Of a stretch of DNA of 64,000 nt, positions 34,294-42,672 are shown piece after piece. The position numbers were made by a program, and so were the translations under genes. Every line of letters begins with the position of its first letter. Position 1 is the stretch's first letter. Origin of the DNA: Flavobacteriaceae bacterium UBA3591 (GTDB taxonomy: Bacteria > Bacteroidota > Bacteroidia > Flavobacteriales > Flavobacteriaceae); the NCBI GenBank assembly GCA_002375695.1, contig DFMO01000006.1:310001-374000 (forward strand). Direction: 5' to 3'. Under the pieces are notes generated by a model, which was not told the DNA's origin, searched no databases, and saw nothing but the letters and a program-made list of their open reading frames with translations.

Positions 34294-37146
34294 CTATTTA
34301 CTTAAGTACATTTTACGGCGGGCATATAAATCGTAAAAAGCATCGTCTTTTAAGCTATCAATAAACAAAATGCTTTCGCCGGTACTCTTCATTTCTGGCC
34401 CTAATTGTTTGTTTACATTTGGGAATTTATTAAAGCTAAAAACCGGTTGTTTAATGGCAAACCCTTCTAATTTTGGATTAAAGTCAAAATCGGTAACCTT
34501 ATTATGACCTAACATAACTTTGGTTGCGTAATTTACATACGGCTCGCCGTAAGCTTTTGCAATAAATGGAACAGTACGCGATGCCCTAGGATTGGCTTCA
34601 ATAATATAAACAGTATCGTCTTTAATTGCAAATTGCACATTAATGAGTCCAACTGTATTTAAGGATTTTGCAATTTTAGTTGTATGGTCTTTAATTTGTT
34701 GCATCACAAACTCTCCAATATTAAATGGAGGAAGTGTAGCGTTTGAGTCGCCAGAATGTATACCACAAGGTTCAATGTGCTCCATTATACCAATTATATA
34801 TACATTTTCGCCATCGCAAATTGCATCGGCTTCGGCTTCAATTGCACCGTCTAAGTAGTGGTCTAAAAGTAATTTGTTATTCGGAATTTTTCGTAATAAA
34901 TCTACTACGTGCTCTTCTAATTCTTGTTTGTTAATTACAATTTTCATCCCTTGTCCTCCTAATACGTACGAAGGACGAATTAATAAGGGGAAGTCAAGTT
35001 CGTCTGCTAGCACTAAAGCTTCTTCAGTAGATTCGGCAACGCCAAATTTTGGGTAGGGAATATTGTTTTCTTTTAACAATTTTGAAAAACTTCCGCGATC
35101 TTCAGCTAAATCGAGCGATTGGTACGTAGTTCCAATAATATTAATACCGTACCTATCTAACTTTTCGGCGAGTTTTAATGCAGTTTGCCCACCTAATTGC
35201 ACAATTACACCTTCGGGTTTTTCGTGGCGAATAATATCGTAGATATGCTCCCAGAAAACTGGTTCAAAATACAATTTGTCTGCAACGTCAAAATCTGTTG
35301 AAACGGTTTCGGGATTACAGTTAATCATAATTGTTTCGTAGTCGCATTCGGCTGCTGCCAAAACGCCGTGTACACAGCAATAGTCAAATTCTATACCTTG
35401 TCCAATTCTGTTAGGGCCCGAACCTAAAACAATAATTTTCTTTTTATCGGATACAACACTGTCATTTTGTGCGTAAGCGTCCTCACCGTTAAGTTGCATT
35501 TCATTTTCAAAAGTTGAATAGTAATACGGTGTTTCGGCTTTAAATTCGGCAGCACAGGTATCAACCAATTTATAAACGCGTTGAATGTTCATATCTTCAC
35601 GCTTTTTATAAATCTGGCTTTCCAAACAATTTAGCATATGGGCTATTTGTCTATCTCCGTATCCTTTTTGCTTCGCTTCAAGCAATAACTCACGTGGTAG
35701 CGTATCTAAAGTATATTTTGAAATTTCCTTTTCTAATAAGTATAATTCTTCGTATTGCCGTAGAAACCACATATCAATTTTAGTGATTTCGTGAATTGTG
35801 CTTAACGGAATTCCTATTTGAATAGCATCATAAATAACAAAGACACGATCCCAACTGGCATTTTTTAGTTTGTCGAGAATTTGTTCGTAATTGGTATAAC
35901 TTTTCCCGTCGGCCCCAATTCCATTACGTTTAATTTCGAGCGATTGTGTGGCTTTATGAAGCGCTTCTTGAAAGGAGCGACCAATTCCCATAACTTCACC
36001 AACCGATTTCATTTGAAGCCCTAACGTACGGTCTGATCCTTCAAATTTATCGAAATTCCAACGTGGAATTTTAACGATTACATAGTCTAAGGTTGGTTCA
36101 AATAAAGCCGAAGTAGACTTCGTAATTTGATTGTTTAATTCGTCAAGACGGTAACCAATGGCCAACTTTGTTGCAATTTTTGCAATAGGATATCCTGTTG
36201 CTTTGGATGCCAAAGCCGAAGAACGCGAAACACGTGGATTTATTTCAATCGCGATAATTTCTTCTTCATCATCGGGGCTTACAGCAAATTGAACATTACA
36301 ACCGCCAGCAAAATCGCCAATACTGCGCATCATTAAAATTGCCATATCGCGCATTTTTTGAAAGGTGCGATCGCTTAAAGTCATTGCGGGGGCTACCGTA
36401 ATAGAATCTCCGGTGTGGATCCCCATAGGGTCCATATTTTCAATAGTACAAATAATAACTACGTTATCGTTATTGTCTCGTAATAATTCTAACTCGTATT
36501 CTTTCCACCCCATCATTGCCTTATCGATCATAACTTCGTGGATAGGAGAAATTTCCAATCCATGCGATAAGAGCTCATCAAAATCTTCTTCTTTATAAAC
36601 AATAGAGGCTCCGGCACCACCCAAAGTATACGAAGCTCTAATAACTAATGGAAAACCAAACTCTTGTGCTATTTCTTTTCCTTGTAAATATGAATTTGCC
36701 GTCGCTTGAGGTGCCATTTTAACCCCAATAGACTCCATTAATTCTCTAAATTTTTCGCGGTCTTCAGTTATGTTAATGGCATCGATGTCTACACCAATTA
36801 ATTTTACATCAAAATCATCCCAAATACCTTTTTCATCGGCTTCAATACATAAATTTAATGCAGTTTGTCCTCCCATTGTAGGCAAAACAGCATCAATTTG
36901 CGGATGTTCTTTAAGAATTTTAACAATCGACTTTGTTGTAAGTGGCAACAAGTAAATATGATCGGCCATAGATGGGTCGGTCATAATAGTTGCGGGATTG
37001 CTGTTAATTAAAATCGTTTCAATTCCGTCTTCGCGTAGGGAACGAAGGGCTTGCGATCCCGAATAATCAAACTCACATGCTTGACCAATTACAATAGGAC
37101 CCGAACCGATGATTAAAACTGATTTGATAGAAGAATTTTTAGGCAT
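34294..37146 (-). CDS. carB: Carbamoyl-phosphate synthase large subunit
   Basis: 950 residues from the ATG at 37146. A start at 37170 would lie inside the promoter and is rejected. It has the two ATP-grasp synthetase halves, each opening with a nucleotide-binding motif (VLIIGSGPIVIGQACEFDYSG and IIVLGSGPNRIGQGIEFDYC). An oligomerisation segment lies between them (about 400-550). The C-terminal allosteric domain is much reduced, so it is shorter than E. coli CarB (1073), as is usual in Bacteroidota. It makes carbamoyl phosphate for pyrimidines and arginine. carA is not in the window. Confidence 0.95.
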   Translation of the reverse strand: MPKNSSIKSVLIIGSGPIVIGQACEFDYSGSQALRSLREDGIETILINSNPATIMTDPSMADHIYLLPLTTKSIVKILKEHPQIDAVLPTMGGQTALNLCIEADEKGIWDDFDVKLIGVDIDAINITEDREKFRELMESIGVKMAPQATANSYLQGKEIAQEFGFPLVIRASYTLGGAGASIVYKEEDFDELLSHGLEISPIHEVMIDKAMMGWKEYELELLRDNNDNVVIICTIENMDPMGIHTGDSITVAPAMTLSDRTFQKMRDMAILMMRSIGDFAGGCNVQFAVSPDDEEEIIAIEINPRVSRSSALASKATGYPIAKIATKLAIGYRLDELNNQITKSTSALFEPTLDYVIVKIPRWNFDKFEGSDRTLGLQMKSVGEVMGIGRSFQEALHKATQSLEIKRNGIGADGKSYTNYEQILDKLKNASWDRVFVIYDAIQIGIPLSTIHEITKIDMWFLRQYEELYLLEKEISKYTLDTLPRELLLEAKQKGYGDRQIAHMLNCLESQIYKKREDMNIQRVYKLVDTCAAEFKAETPYYYSTFENEMQLNGEDAYAQNDSVVSDKKKIIVLGSGPNRIGQGIEFDYCCVHGVLAAAECDYETIMINCNPETVSTDFDVADKLYFEPVFWEHIYDIIRHEKPEGVIVQLGGQTALKLAEKLDRYGINIIGTTYQSLDLAEDRGSFSKLLKENNIPYPKFGVAESTEEALVLADELDFPLLIRPSYVLGGQGMKIVINKQELEEHVVDLLRKIPNNKLLLDHYLDGAIEAEADAICDGENVYIIGIMEHIEPCGIHSGDSNATLPPFNIGEFVMQQIKDHTTKIAKSLNTVGLINVQFAIKDDTVYIIEANPRASRTVPFIAKAYGEPYVNYATKVMLGHNKVTDFDFNPKLEGFAIKQPVFSFNKFPNVNKQLGPEMKSTGESILFIDSLKDDAFYDLYARRKMYLSK

Positions 37147-37167
37147 GATTTTACTTTTTCTGTGCTG

Positions 37168-37175
37168 CAAAAATA
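37168..37175 (-). promoter_or_regulatory. carB: -7 promoter element of carB
   Basis: TATTTTTG on the minus strand, 21 nt before the carB ATG at 37146. It overlaps the alternative start at 37170. Confidence 0.6.
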
Positions 37176-37191
37176 CGGCACTATTGGGTAT

Positions 37192-37226
37192 AAAAAAAGG
37201 TGTTGCTTAGTTAAACAACACCTTTT
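37192..37226 (-). terminator. Rho-independent terminator of rpmH
   Basis: Arms AAAAGGTGTTG (37195-37205) and CAACACCTTTT (37216-37226), 10-nt loop, followed on the minus strand by seven T. It separates rpmH from carB. Confidence 0.85.
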
Positions 37227-37244
37227 ATATATAAATTATAAACA

Positions 37245-37406
37245 TTATTTTTTATGACGAGATTCGGTAGATACAGATAGTTTCTTTCTGCCTTTCGCTC
37301 TGCGGGCAGCTAATACCTTTCTTCCGTTTACAGAAGCCATACGCTCTCTAAAACCATGTTTGTTTCTTCTTTTTCTTTTTGATGGCTGAAATGTTCTTTT
37401 GCTCAT
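37245..37406 (-). CDS. rpmH: 50S ribosomal protein L34
   Basis: 53 residues, extremely basic: [19 protein letters not shown] is the L34 signature, followed by [25 protein letters not shown]. It sits in the large ribosomal subunit. The gene has a well-formed promoter and its own terminator. In many bacteria it lies next to rnpA and dnaA; here neither is adjacent. Confidence 0.98.
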   Translation of the reverse strand: MSKRTFQPSKRKRRNKHGFRERMASVNGRKVLAARRAKGRKKLSVSTESRHKK

Positions 37407-37498
37407 TATAGTATTCTTTAACTTCCGTTATTCCTTATTCGATGCCTAGTTTAAATTTTAGGCCATTCTGCCAAAGCAGTTATTTGCGTAGGCGGGTG

Positions 37499-37529
37499 CA
37501 AAAATACAACAAGTTTTCACTTTGACAAA
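37499..37529 (-). promoter_or_regulatory. rpmH: Complete Bacteroidota promoter of rpmH
   Basis: On the minus strand TTTG (37529-37526) is followed after 19 bp by TATTTTTG (37506-37499). Both boxes and the spacing match the -33/-7 consensus. The leader is about 90 nt. Confidence 0.8.
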
Positions 37530-37651
37530 CCTTTTTTAAAAAATCTCACTATTTTTTTTATCTCCTTTATTAGAAGCTCAATTTACCCAATAATGTTAAA
37601 ATAATTATTTTCAAAGATAAATTTTATAAGTAAAAAAGCCTTTAAATTTTA

Positions 37652-37659
37652 TACCTTTG
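37652..37659 (+). promoter_or_regulatory. -7 promoter element of the TPR membrane-protein gene
   Basis: TACCTTTG matches TAnnTTTG and ends 21 nt before the ATG at 37681. It overlaps an upstream in-frame TTG, which is therefore rejected as start. Confidence 0.6.
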
Positions 37660-37680
37660 CCCCCTCTTAAAAGTAAGTAT

Positions 37681-38253
37681 ATGTTTAATAAGAATATAAA
37701 ATTAGTTTTAGCTGTATTAGTAATTGGCGCGGCAGTTTGGCAATTTACCGAAACAAATATTGGCAATGGAATCATGTTGATAATCCTAGCCTTAATGTTT
37801 GTATTCTTGTACTTTAAGAATGAAATTATACTATTAGCGTTTTTACGCCTAAGAAAACAAGATTTTGAAGGGGCCAAAAAATGGTTAGACAAAATTAAAA
37901 ACCCGAGTGCCGCTTTAGTACCTAAACAAGAAGGCTATTATAATTATTTAAACGGTCTTATGGTTTCACAAACCAATATGGTTGAAGCTGAAAAATACTT
38001 TAAAAGAGCCGAAAAACTAGGGCTAAACATGGATGCCGATATGGCTATGACCAAGCTAAACCTCGCCGGAATTGCAATGACCAAAAACCGCAAACGAGAA
38101 GCTGAACAGCTTATGACCGAAGCAAAAAAGCTTGATAAACACAATATGCTGGACGATCAAATTAAAATGATGAAACAGCAAATGAAAAAAGTAGGTCAAC
38201 AAAGACAACCCTTTGGGCACGGAGCACGCGGTGGTCGTGGAGGCAGAAGATAA
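37681..38253 (+). CDS. DUF2892-like membrane protein with tetratricopeptide repeats
   Basis: 190 residues from the ATG at 37681. Two transmembrane helices (about 6-23 and 28-45) are followed by a cytoplasmic helical region with TPR-like spacing (EGYYNYLNGLMVSQTNMVEAEKYFKRAEKLG, and a second repeat from about 115). The C-terminal tail is basic and glycine-rich (GHGARGGRGGRR), reminiscent of RNA-binding tails. Function is unknown; it is probably a scaffold at the inner membrane. Confidence 0.78.
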   Translation: MFNKNIKLVLAVLVIGAAVWQFTETNIGNGIMLIILALMFVFLYFKNEIILLAFLRLRKQDFEGAKKWLDKIKNPSAALVPKQEGYYNYLNGLMVSQTNMVEAEKYFKRAEKLGLNMDADMAMTKLNLAGIAMTKNRKREAEQLMTEAKKLDKHNMLDDQIKMMKQQMKKVGQQRQPFGHGARGGRGGRR

Positions 38254-38366
38254 CTTTTTATCCTAAACCGCTAACTCACACACAGTTTACCGAAGAATTA
38301 CGCTTATAAACGAAATTCTTTAAAAAAAATAAAGCAATTGCTTATCTTTCCTTAAAGCAATTGCCC

Positions 38367-39068
38367 GTGAAAATAAAATTACTTTTTCTCTTTACACTAC
38401 TCTGGATTTCTGCACAATCGCAAATTGAGCAAGCCACCCTATTTTCTCAAGCCATTGGCGAAAACATAAAAACTTATAAGCTCAATTCACAAAAAGCTTA
38501 TGCCCTACAAGATTTTGATCGAGCCGAATTTCTATTCGACTCTTTAATAAATCACGTAGTAAATGGAAGCTATCTCGACAATTTTAAAGTTCGAAAATTG
38601 TCTGGCAGAAAAATTTCACTTTACAAATTTGAAAAGCCTATTTTTTTAATGACTTATGCCTCGTGGTGTACACCGGGGGTAGGAGAAATTCCAGCGCTAA
38701 ATAAAATTGCAGAAACACATTCAAAAGATATCGATTTTTTAATTCTCTTTTGGGATTCGAAAAAAAACGTCCGTAAAGTTTCAAAAGCATACAGTAAAAA
38801 TATACACATTGTTTACGTAGACGAATTAGAAAATACGCACGACCACATAGTAGAGGTTTTAAAGCATAGTTTAGGCTTTCCTACATCTTTCTTTATTAAC
38901 CAAGACAAACGTATTTTAGACGTGCGTAGAGGTGCCCTGCACCCTTATAACGAAAAGTTTGAAATATCATTTGAGCTTAATTATAATGCATTCTTAAACG
39001 GAATTTCGCTTTTAAAACAACTAAGCGAAGACGATAAAAAACATTATGTGCTAAATAAAAAACCATAA
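38367..39068 (+). CDS. Thioredoxin-like (TlpA-type) exported protein with a single active-site Cys
   Basis: 233 residues with a GTG start at 38367 (a TTG two codons upstream is the alternative). A signal peptide ends near AQSQ (17-19). The thioredoxin fold shows YASWCTPGVGEIPAL near 98-111: the first Cys (C101) is present but the resolving Cys is G104. LGFPTSFFINQ carries the cis-Pro. A monothiol protein cannot form the usual disulfide, so it may act with a partner thiol, as an isomerase, or only bind. No operon partner is evident. Confidence 0.78.
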   Translation: MKIKLLFLFTLLWISAQSQIEQATLFSQAIGENIKTYKLNSQKAYALQDFDRAEFLFDSLINHVVNGSYLDNFKVRKLSGRKISLYKFEKPIFLMTYASWCTPGVGEIPALNKIAETHSKDIDFLILFWDSKKNVRKVSKAYSKNIHIVYVDELENTHDHIVEVLKHSLGFPTSFFINQDKRILDVRRGALHPYNEKFEISFELNYNAFLNGISLLKQLSEDDKKHYVLNKKP

Positions 39069-39104
39069 CCAAGTTTTTATCGAGCTTTTAATGTTGCGCT
39101 ACTT

Positions 39105-40025
39105 CTATTTATAATATCCTTTTTCAGGAATTTCAATAAAATACTCCTTCCCCGAAGCATTTTTTAAATAAGTGTCGCGTAACCACGGATTGTGAAGTTT
39201 TAAAATTTTATAATTAATGCCATAGGGTTTAATCCACTCGGCCCAATCATTTACAGCGGTGTCTACCTTAATCTTGTATGTAGGAACGTTTGTGTACAGG
39301 TCTTTTTCTCTAAAATTGAAACCATATTTTTTAGGGTTGGTCATTATTTCTTTTAAAGCCAAAATCCTAAAAACATATCTACTCGTTTCGCTATTTAATA
39401 GCAAATCGTAATAATCGGTTTCTTTTTGTCTGTCCATCTGTTTAGACATGCCATAAACTCCGGCATTGTATGAGGCGGCTGCCATTGTCCAGCTGCCAAA
39501 TTTTTCTTTAGATTTTTTAAGGTATTCTGCAGCTACTCTCGTCGCTTTTTCAAGGTGATAGCGCTCATCTACATAATCGTTAATTTCAAGTCCGTACTCG
39601 CGACCAGTACCTTTCATAAAATGCCAAATTCCCGAAGCACCCGCTGGTGAGCTTTTGTACTCCAAGCCACTTTCGGCTACGGCTAAGTATTTAAAATCGT
39701 CTGGTAAGCCATACTTCTCTAAAAGAGGTTCTATTAGTGGGAAATACTTATTTGCGCGTTTAAAAAGTAAAAGTCCGTTAGATTGCCAATAAGTATTTAC
39801 GAGCAACTCCCTATCAAAACGCTCTCTAATATCTGGGTTTTCAATAGGAACTGGTTCACCCGCAAAACTTAAATTTTCGGGTATAGGCAAGGCGTAAACA
39901 TTGTAATCGTTAACGAGTTTTTTTTCAATGTTTCTATCGGTAGGTGCGTCTTGAACTGCGTTTATGCTTATGGCGCAAACCGCCAAAACCACGACACCCA
40001 GTCCAACTTTTTCAATTAATTTCAT
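39105..40025 (-). CDS. Membrane-bound lytic murein transglycosylase (SLT domain)
   Basis: 306 residues. An N-terminal hydrophobic segment (about 7-23) anchors or exports it. The SLT domain (about 105-235) contains LAVAESGLEYKSSPAGASGIWHFM, with the catalytic Glu in AES, and AAASYNAGVYG. It cleaves peptidoglycan glycan strands in the periplasm. It resembles MltD but lacks its LysM repeats. It is in a convergent position to the thioredoxin-like gene, with 36 bp between. Confidence 0.9.
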   Translation of the reverse strand: MKLIEKVGLGVVVLAVCAISINAVQDAPTDRNIEKKLVNDYNVYALPIPENLSFAGEPVPIENPDIRERFDRELLVNTYWQSNGLLLFKRANKYFPLIEPLLEKYGLPDDFKYLAVAESGLEYKSSPAGASGIWHFMKGTGREYGLEINDYVDERYHLEKATRVAAEYLKKSKEKFGSWTMAAASYNAGVYGMSKQMDRQKETDYYDLLLNSETSRYVFRILALKEIMTNPKKYGFNFREKDLYTNVPTYKIKVDTAVNDWAEWIKPYGINYKILKLHNPWLRDTYLKNASGKEYFIEIPEKGYYK

Positions 40026-40086
40026 AACAGTAGTATTTTTTTAAAGATACCTATAATTAAGCAAATCTATTTACAGTAGACAAATA

Positions 40087-40746
40087 TTATTCCTTAAAAA
40101 TAGTTAAGAGTTTTTCAGAAATTTCTCGTCCTCGATTTAAAATCATAATATGCGTTCCATTCTGTATAACCTGAAAATCTTGAAGGTATTTAGCCGGAAA
40201 AACAACATCTTTATCGCCGTGAATGTGTATTACATTTTTAATAGGTTCGGTACGGTTCCACGTTATCATTTTTTCTAGCGCCCAATCTAAATATTGTTTA
40301 TCGCGAACGTGGAGATACTTATTGTAAAGCGACAAACGCTTTTTGGTTTTTGGACCAATTGAAAACTTAGTTAAATCGTCTGTGTTAGCCACCAATCCCG
40401 TAGGAATTAACTTATACGCCTTGGTAAAGTTGGCAAGTTTCATACGGCGCGGTAGTTCATTTTTGGTTTTTACGCTAGAGATTATTACAAGTTTTTTCAC
40501 CAAAATATACTTACTCATTTCCTGCACCACAACGCCACCAAAGGATACACCAATTAAAATAATATTCTCCTCTTTAATTCGAGAAACCATTTTTCTGGCG
40601 TAAGCCTCTAAACTTTCATTCTTTTCAGGAATTAACCATTCCAAAATATGAATTTTATAATTTTCGGGAAACTTTAAATTCTTAAAAATTTCGCTCCCCG
40701 CAGCCATACCTGGCACTAAGTAAACATTTGTGATTTCTGATTTCAT
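40087..40746 (-). CDS. Alpha/beta hydrolase
   Basis: 219 residues. YLVPGMAAGSEIF forms the oxyanion-hole region, GVSFGG (about 66-71) is the nucleophile elbow with Ser, HGDKDVVFP (about 175-183) carries the acid, and GTHIMIL the catalytic His. It is a small cytoplasmic enzyme with no signal peptide. The substrate is unknown. It follows the transglycosylase gene's promoter side by 61 bp on the same strand and may be cotranscribed with it. Confidence 0.85.
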   Translation of the reverse strand: MKSEITNVYLVPGMAAGSEIFKNLKFPENYKIHILEWLIPEKNESLEAYARKMVSRIKEENIILIGVSFGGVVVQEMSKYILVKKLVIISSVKTKNELPRRMKLANFTKAYKLIPTGLVANTDDLTKFSIGPKTKKRLSLYNKYLHVRDKQYLDWALEKMITWNRTEPIKNVIHIHGDKDVVFPAKYLQDFQVIQNGTHIMILNRGREISEKLLTIFKE

Positions 40747-40911
40747 AAGTCTTTTGTGAAGAAAATGTGAAAGCCCAAAGATTATTCGTAAATTTACCTC
40801 AGCAAAGATAAATTTATATAACCGTTTTATAGAATGTATTAATGGTCAAAAAAAACTTTACTTTTTGATTTATTTAAAATTTAGACTAAAATACCACGTT
40901 TGTATTTAAAT

Positions 40912-40919
40912 TATGTTTG
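40912..40919 (+). promoter_or_regulatory. -7 promoter element of the NATD1-like gene
   Basis: TATGTTTG matches TAnnTTTG, 64 nt before the start codon. Two copies of TTGTACA lie close downstream. Confidence 0.45.
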
Positions 40920-40983
40920 TACACAATTCCACCTCGCTAACATTGTACAATAGACACACTTTATCCAATTAAAACAACTCATA

Positions 40984-41283
40984 ATGATTGAAGATGTAGA
41001 AATTACCGACAATGAATTTTTAAGACAATTTGAACTTGAAATTGGCGACAATATGGCTCGAATAGAATACGCGCTACAAGACCGCAAAATTTTCCTTACT
41101 AAGTACGAAATGCCCGAAGATTTGGAAGAACAAGGGTTTAGAGAAATTTTTATAAAAGCTGTTTTTGACGAAGTAAAAGACCGCGGCATTAGCCTTGTTC
41201 CAACAAGTCCCGAAATAGCCGGCTTTTTACGTAAAAACCGTAGAAAATATAAAGACTTATTACCAGTAGGAATTAATATTTAA
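40984..41283 (+). CDS. Small GNAT-like N-acetyltransferase domain protein (NATD1 type)
   Basis: 99 residues matching the short GNAT subfamily (YjdJ/NATD1). ARIEYALQDRKIFLTKYEMPEDL forms the first strands, and a following helix and Val/Pro-rich segment (LVPTSPEIAGFLRKN) stand where acetyl-CoA is bound. No substrate is known for the subfamily. The stop codon shares TTAA with the stop of the convergent mtaB gene. Confidence 0.8.
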   Translation: MIEDVEITDNEFLRQFELEIGDNMARIEYALQDRKIFLTKYEMPEDLEEQGFREIFIKAVFDEVKDRGISLVPTSPEIAGFLRKNRRKYKDLLPVGINI

Positions 41284-42611
41284 CTCAATACACTTTCGGC
41301 AGTTTTAAAGCGAACCAGCCCGTCTGTATCTATTTCAGTGAGCGTTATTTCTTGCAACGTATTAACCAATTCGGGGTTCCAAGGCGTTTTTACTTTTACA
41401 TAATTTTCAGTAAAACCATGAATATAACCCTCTTTATTTTCACCTTCAAATAATACGGTACGGGTTGTTCCTAACTGCTTTTCATAAAAAGATCTTCTTT
41501 TTTTAACCGAAAGTCCACGTAGCATTTTGCTACGCTTATGTCGCACTTTCATAGGTACAACGCCTTCCATTTCGGCTGCTGGGGTATTATCTCTTTCCGA
41601 ATATGTAAAAACGTGTAAATACGAAATGTCAAGCTCATTTAAAAAATGATACGTCTCTAAAAAATGCGCTTCTGTTTCGCCGGGAAATCCTACAATTACA
41701 TCTACTCCAATGCACGCATGCGGCATTACTTCGCGAATTTTTGTAACACGATCTGCATATAACTCGCGCATATACCTTCTTCGCATTAACTTTAAAATAG
41801 TATTGCTACCACTCTGCAACGGAATGTGAAAGTGTGGCACGAATGTTCTCGATTTTGAGACAAAATCTATGGTTTCATTTTTTAACAAATTGGGTTCAAT
41901 TGAAGAAATTCGAAGGCGTTCTATCCCTTCAACAGCGTCTAATGCCTGTACCAATTCTAGAAAAGTGTGTTCGTGTTTTTTATTTCCAAATTCGCCTTTA
42001 CCGTAATCGCCAATATTTACACCAGTTAAAACAATTTCTTTAATTCCTTGTGCTGAAATATCTGCGGCATTTTTTAATACATTTTCCAGAGTATCACTAC
42101 GGGAAATACCACGCGCCAACGGAATAGTACAATAGGTACATTTATAATCGCAGCCGTCTTGAACCTTTAAAAAAGCTCGCGTTCTATCGCCTATGGAGTA
42201 CGAACCCACATAAAAATCGGCTTCTTCAATTTCGCACGAGTGAACTTCGCCAAAATCATTTTTAGACAAGTCGTTGAGATAATCGGTAATTTTAAATTTT
42301 TCGGTAGCGCCCAACACCAAGTCAACCCCGTCTACATCGGCCAATTCTTGTGGTTTTAATTGGGCGTAACAACCCACAGCAGCTACAAATGCTTTGGGGT
42401 TTGCTTTTTGCGCTTGCTTTACAATAGTTTTAAAACGTTTGTCGGCATTTTCGGTTACGCTACAAGTGTTAATTACGTATATATCAGCTTCTTCCGAAAA
42501 ATCTACGCGCTTAAAACCTTCACCTTCAAATTTTCTGGCAATAGTAGATGTTTCACTGAAATTAAGTTTACAACCCAAGGTGTAAAATGCGACTTTTTTT
42601 GATGCAATCAT
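41280..42611 (-). CDS. mtaB: tRNA t6A37 methylthiotransferase MtaB
   Basis: 443 residues from the ATG at 42611; an upstream start at 42638 would lie in the promoter. An N-terminal UPF0004 domain begins VAFYTLGCKLNFSE with further Cys near 45 and 80. The radical-SAM domain has CDYKCTYCTIP (CxxxCxxC) near 144, and a C-terminal TRAM domain contains ENYVKVKTP. It uses two 4Fe-4S clusters to convert t6A37 to ms2t6A37 in tRNAs reading ANN codons. Length and order are typical. Confidence 0.94.
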   Translation of the reverse strand: MIASKKVAFYTLGCKLNFSETSTIARKFEGEGFKRVDFSEEADIYVINTCSVTENADKRFKTIVKQAQKANPKAFVAAVGCYAQLKPQELADVDGVDLVLGATEKFKITDYLNDLSKNDFGEVHSCEIEEADFYVGSYSIGDRTRAFLKVQDGCDYKCTYCTIPLARGISRSDTLENVLKNAADISAQGIKEIVLTGVNIGDYGKGEFGNKKHEHTFLELVQALDAVEGIERLRISSIEPNLLKNETIDFVSKSRTFVPHFHIPLQSGSNTILKLMRRRYMRELYADRVTKIREVMPHACIGVDVIVGFPGETEAHFLETYHFLNELDISYLHVFTYSERDNTPAAEMEGVVPMKVRHKRSKMLRGLSVKKRRSFYEKQLGTTRTVLFEGENKEGYIHGFTENYVKVKTPWNPELVNTLQEITLTEIDTDGLVRFKTAESVLS

Positions 42612-42616
42612 TATTG

Positions 42617-42645
42617 TATTTTTGGCAAACGAGGGCACAAAAATA
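42617..42645. promoter_or_regulatory. Two facing -7 elements, mtaB and peptide-binding lipoprotein
   Basis: TATTTTTG (42617-42624, plus strand, toward the lipoprotein gene) and its mirror CAAAAATA (42638-42645, minus strand, toward mtaB) face each other across 13 bp. Both promoters cannot easily be occupied at once. Confidence 0.5.
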
Positions 42646-42672
42646 CAAACTTAAATCGGTTCCCGAAAAAAC

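Noticed and set aside
37147..37170. Longer carB start
   Set aside because: It overlaps the TATTTTTG promoter element; the ATG at 37146 gives the usual N-terminus.
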